A DNA stretch of 64,000 nucleotides, from contig NC_092568.1 of assembly GCF_037975245.1 (NCBI RefSeq), positions 1,056,001-1,120,000 on the forward strand. Direction: 5' to 3'. Source of the stretch: Apostichopus japonicus (lineage: Eukaryota; Echinodermata; Holothuroidea; Aspidochirotida; Stichopodidae). The notes below the pieces were generated by a model that was not told the DNA's origin, ran no database searches, and saw only the letters and a program-made list of their open reading frames with translations. Shown here piece by piece: positions 60,377 to 64,000 of this stretch (position 1 is the first letter of the stretch; each line of letters starts with the position of its first letter). The translations under genes were made by a program, and so were the position numbers.

Positions 60377-63300
60377 AAGGTGTGTTGTGGCTTTGAATAC
60401 GAAACGGTATAGGCCTAATGATTACATGTCATCGATCCCTCTTCAGTTCGGTAAGAAAGAGTTGAGGATTTTGAGGATCTTGCAGCAAGTGGTGTGTAAC
60501 GTTCTTTTGTAAACTAAGTTCAACATGAAATCATTTTCATATCTTTATTAGTAACATTATTCAACCACAGTGTCCTACCCTCATATCACAGAGTAGCCTA
60601 CTATCCCGTTGACCGGTTCCTATAACATATATACATACGGACTTCGCTAGTTCTTCTCCTCACCCTGATAGATGTAATATTATATATATATGTAGTAAAT
60701 TCATATTTGGATTAATCGTATGCAAATAAGGCTAGTTCTGTTTACAAACGATGTAAAAGTAACTTTATAACACTGGGAAGAAATAAAAACCTTTTTCAGG
60801 TAAAATACGTTTTTTTTCTGACAAACTTTTCAAAAAGTGTTGGCGCTCGAGTGAAATGATAGCCAGTACCATTTGCGGCCACGTATATGATCTCCAGCGT
60901 AGCTCCGGTATACTCAGCTCATAGGATGCTCTTATCTTGAAGAACAGACCAGTAATTAAGGACATCCCTACACCAGGCACGAACCCAGCCTTCGTGGTAT
61001 GAGGGGGCAAATGACAAATTTTTGCCCCATTTTAAGATACGTACTTAAAGCATAATTACAGCTGGAATTTATATTACTTTTCATGCAGATACCATACATA
61101 TAGACTCTACGCTCAGTTACGAATTCGACTTTAAGGGGGGGGGGGACTTTGCCAGTCCCTGACTCCCCTCCTCTGGCTACGCGACTGTCCAATCCGTTAC
61201 TGATTCTGATTAATTCTGTCACAATAAATAATGATAATAGTCCTCTTCTCGGGCCCTTGCCCTCAACCTCAGTTATAGTTACGGTACGGTACGGTCTATT
61301 TTACTAGACTATATATATGGACAGAACTGAGCACATCATATGTGTATGCTCCTCCTCGCTTGTTCGTAATGTAAATATACTGTTCACGTCGGTATAGGTC
61401 GGGCACAAAGTGGGTCGAATTTAAATCGATGTGTAAAGCAAAAACGATTTTGATCAGCATATAGGTATATGAATAATAAGATAACATAACATCGAAGGGT
61501 TTATTAAGAAGGAATTGTATTGGATGGGTAGTGGTGAATGTTCGAGGCCAAACCTACATGGAAAGGGCTTCATATACTACAAAGTGTGAACTATCCATGG
61601 ACCTATTTTCAGGGAGGATCCCCAAAAGCGTCTTTTGATGGTCGTTCATATAAGATGGAGATGAATTTTACGCCGTGTAGAAATGTTTATGCCCACCTTG
61701 CCTTCAGGATCAAAAGCTATTATTTCTTCCTATCCTTCTTCATTTGTTTCCCCCCCCCCCCCCCCCCACAATTTGTTTGGAATTGAAGAGTAGTGAACCC
61801 GCGGCAAGCAGGTGTGATATCATAGTTGCACGTACTGGCAGCAAATTATTATTCTTTCTTTCTATTTTTCACTTCATTGTCTTGACCTTGGACGGGATAG
61901 GGTTTCAACTTAAACGTCATATTCATTTGCTTCCAGTTCACTTTTGCTACAAAACGTGTCAAATTCATATGCTGTAATCTCGAACCGCTATGAAGGCATT
62001 GAGTGCAAATTTCACCAATATTCTTAGAATGCTTCACTTTCATCAGAATGGCCTCTCGAATATCTTTGAACAGATCTAGGCGATGTTTTTTTTAAAGACG
62101 GTACGGAGGTTGGTGTTTGTGTGCTACGTGCAGGAAGGGGTCAGTGTTCATCACTACATCGTGCGAGTTTGAAGTAACTTGTTTTAAGAAAATGATATTT
62201 ACAAATAAGTCTTACACTTAAGTGGGGTATTTGAAAACAATTTGAAGCAGTTCTTACCAAGTACTGCGAGGGTATCTTTAAATGCAAGACCATATAGCAC
62301 TCAGCATGCCTTGGAAACATGTCACGTATAGGCACTTAAACCATTGTTACCACCAAATTGAGGATGGTACTGCCCTCCCCTCACTCACCCGTCCGTGCCA
62401 CACTTGGTCTAAAATTGTAGTATGACTTCCTCTACCGTCTACCTCTACAGTCGTAAACTTTGATTTCATTCGATATCAAGTGCGCCCTCGTTACCTATTT
62501 CTGCAAGTTTCTGATACCCAGCGGACCATTTTGTGCAGAGGCCAAACACATACCCCCTACAGATGAAGACCGAGTTAATAAAGATTTAGAAAGGACACAA
62601 GCAGACCATTATAGGTGGCATTGCATTCGTCAAGGTCTGTTCAAAAGTTGATAAGATGGGAGCCATAATGTCAGAAACATTGTCAAAGACATCTTTCTCA
62701 TTCTACATACACTTAGTGCTTCTTGATATGAATATCTATGGTCTAGCAAAAAATCTAATGCAGAAGTTTGCATGCTTATTGTTTAGGGTGGGAAGTCTAT
62801 GCTTGGTGGAATGATGAGGGGTGGAGGGAGGGAGGGGGGAGGGGTTAATAGGAATGTGGAATCAATACATGTCACATGCATAGGATAAAAAGCAGCTGTC
62901 CCCACATTTTGAAGTGAGTTCTGTTTCTGGCATCATTGCCTATTCTAACTAGAGATTCCCCAGCACAGCATTGCTGAATCATCCAGGTGGAATCCTTTGA
63001 ATTAGTAAAATGATAGCCAGTTAATCAAATCATCACACAAGTTTCTTTTGTATAATTCATAATCATTCAAGTAGCTTTGAGAAGACACAAAAACTATTGG
63101 ATACTACATGTAACATTTTTTTGTTTGTTGTGTTCTGATTTTGTTATTTCTCGTTTTCTGATTTCTTTTCAGCAGTATGAGTGTTGTACTAAGCCCTGAA
63201 GCTTCTTCCACTACTATGCTTTGAATTGACCTTAATTTAACATGTAGATTAGATTTTTGATTGAAACAAAAATGAAATGAAGTAACTTTCCTTACAAACA

Positions 63301-64000
63301 TTAGAAGACTGCTAAAACTGCCCACTTAAATCACCTGCTGGGTAGCTAGAAAAACAAAATTCTTCCGATAATGGGACTCACATCCCACTGGCTCTCTGAC
63401 CCCCCTTGACCCCTCCCTCCCACTCCTCCCTCCCCCACTTTTTGAAGACTCCCTAGGATCCTACATGTTGTGAATACAAAATCCATGCCAACTCCTCTCC
63501 TCTGTTCCATAGCACTTAAATAAAGGTGCAGCTCACTTATCACAATGAGCTTGAAAAGTTTGCTTGCTTGCCAAAAAAACCCCCAAAATGAACGACACAA
63601 AAATAAAGCAAGGGTCACTTGTTGCCAACAAATTTTATTTTGTTTTTGCATCAAATGGAAGAATCAAAAGTACAACCAAAATGAGATGGGAACAAATGCC
63701 ACAAATCATTTCTACATGATAGTTATTCTTACAAATCCCAAAACATCTCAAAAATTAAATGATCACTAGCAATATTAATATTAATAATAATAATTATAAT
63801 AATTAATCATAAAAAACAATGTTACTTACAGCAACACATATTTGTAAATTTTTTTCAATGTTCCATAAATTATTGTTGTTTTTCTTAATACTTTCACAGC
63901 AATACAAGAGTCTTTTATCATTAAGCAGAAGATTGATTACCAGACAACACGTAATGCCTCTCACCTTTGGTGCGAAAACAAAATTACCATTCACAATTAA
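60377..64000. other. Unassigned DNA at the right end
   Basis: Holds the possible MITE fragment at 60970-61195, ACGGT triplication near 61279-61294, poly-C at 61750-61767, a G-rich tract at 62818-62845 and a C-rich tract at 63400-63437. No gene seen. Confidence 0.55.
60970..61195 (-). mobile_element. Possible MITE fragment with GCGTAGCCAG end
   Basis: The minus strand starts 'cagtcgcgtagccagagg', followed by a G/C run. It ends with 'gctgggttcgtgcctgg', wording common at the ends of small non-autonomous elements. I found neither matching terminal repeats nor a target duplication. Confidence 0.35.

Noticed and set aside
1-64000. CRISPR array, bacterial operon, rRNA or phage features
   Set aside because: None seen; the spliced gene, introns and MITEs show the DNA is from an animal nucleus.

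Overview
This is a gene-poor stretch of animal nuclear DNA. It is AT-rich, has very long non-coding tracts, and is full of short DNA transposons and other repeats. The only protein-coding sequence I can defend is one large exon on the minus strand (46546-48374). It encodes the N-terminal 609 residues of a sodium/calcium exchanger of the NCX/SLC8 family. A single exon running from the start codon to the start of the alternatively spliced part of the second Calx-beta domain matches the layout of vertebrate SLC8A genes. Together with the repeat style, this suggests a marine invertebrate, most likely a deuterostome and perhaps an echinoderm such as a sea cucumber. That assignment is inference from general impression; no marker in the window proves it.

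Layout by region. 1-2780 is unassigned AT-rich DNA with two neighbouring hairpins. 2785-4130 is an old, decayed tandem array (unit about 125-150 bp) invaded by a tRNA-derived SINE and by a short retroelement tail. 4860-5660 holds the remains of a hAT transposase gene. 6160-6765 has a pair of 92-bp direct repeats, one of them carrying a 13-bp minisatellite. 9491-10211 is a TTAA-flanked MITE with a second, hAT-like MITE inserted in it; the 8-bp target duplication is intact. Further copies of the TTAA family lie at 19116-19481 and 41880-42233, and of the hAT-like family at 59983-60368. 20615-22681 is a 2.07-kb element bounded by inverted repeats. It carries ten same-strand copies of the 14-mer GTGACTCGCGTGAC or close variants and is the most unusual structure here. 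32998-33392 and 51974-53781 are two more hAT-type elements with exact 8-bp target duplications, and 45237-45538 is a TA-flanked MITE. A dispersed family marked by 'gagggcgcacag' occurs at about 6.5, 26.4, 26.6, 29.3 and 37.0 kb.

The NCX gene reads from high to low coordinates. Everything below 46545 is therefore its next intron, or intron plus unrecognised DNA, and everything above 48726 is 5' intron, 5' untranslated exons or upstream DNA. I found no other NCX exon in the window. The intron after the large exon is probably longer than 46 kb, unless a small exon was missed. The exon's leader has several upstream AUGs, and its donor site lies exactly where vertebrate NCX genes switch between mutually exclusive exons.
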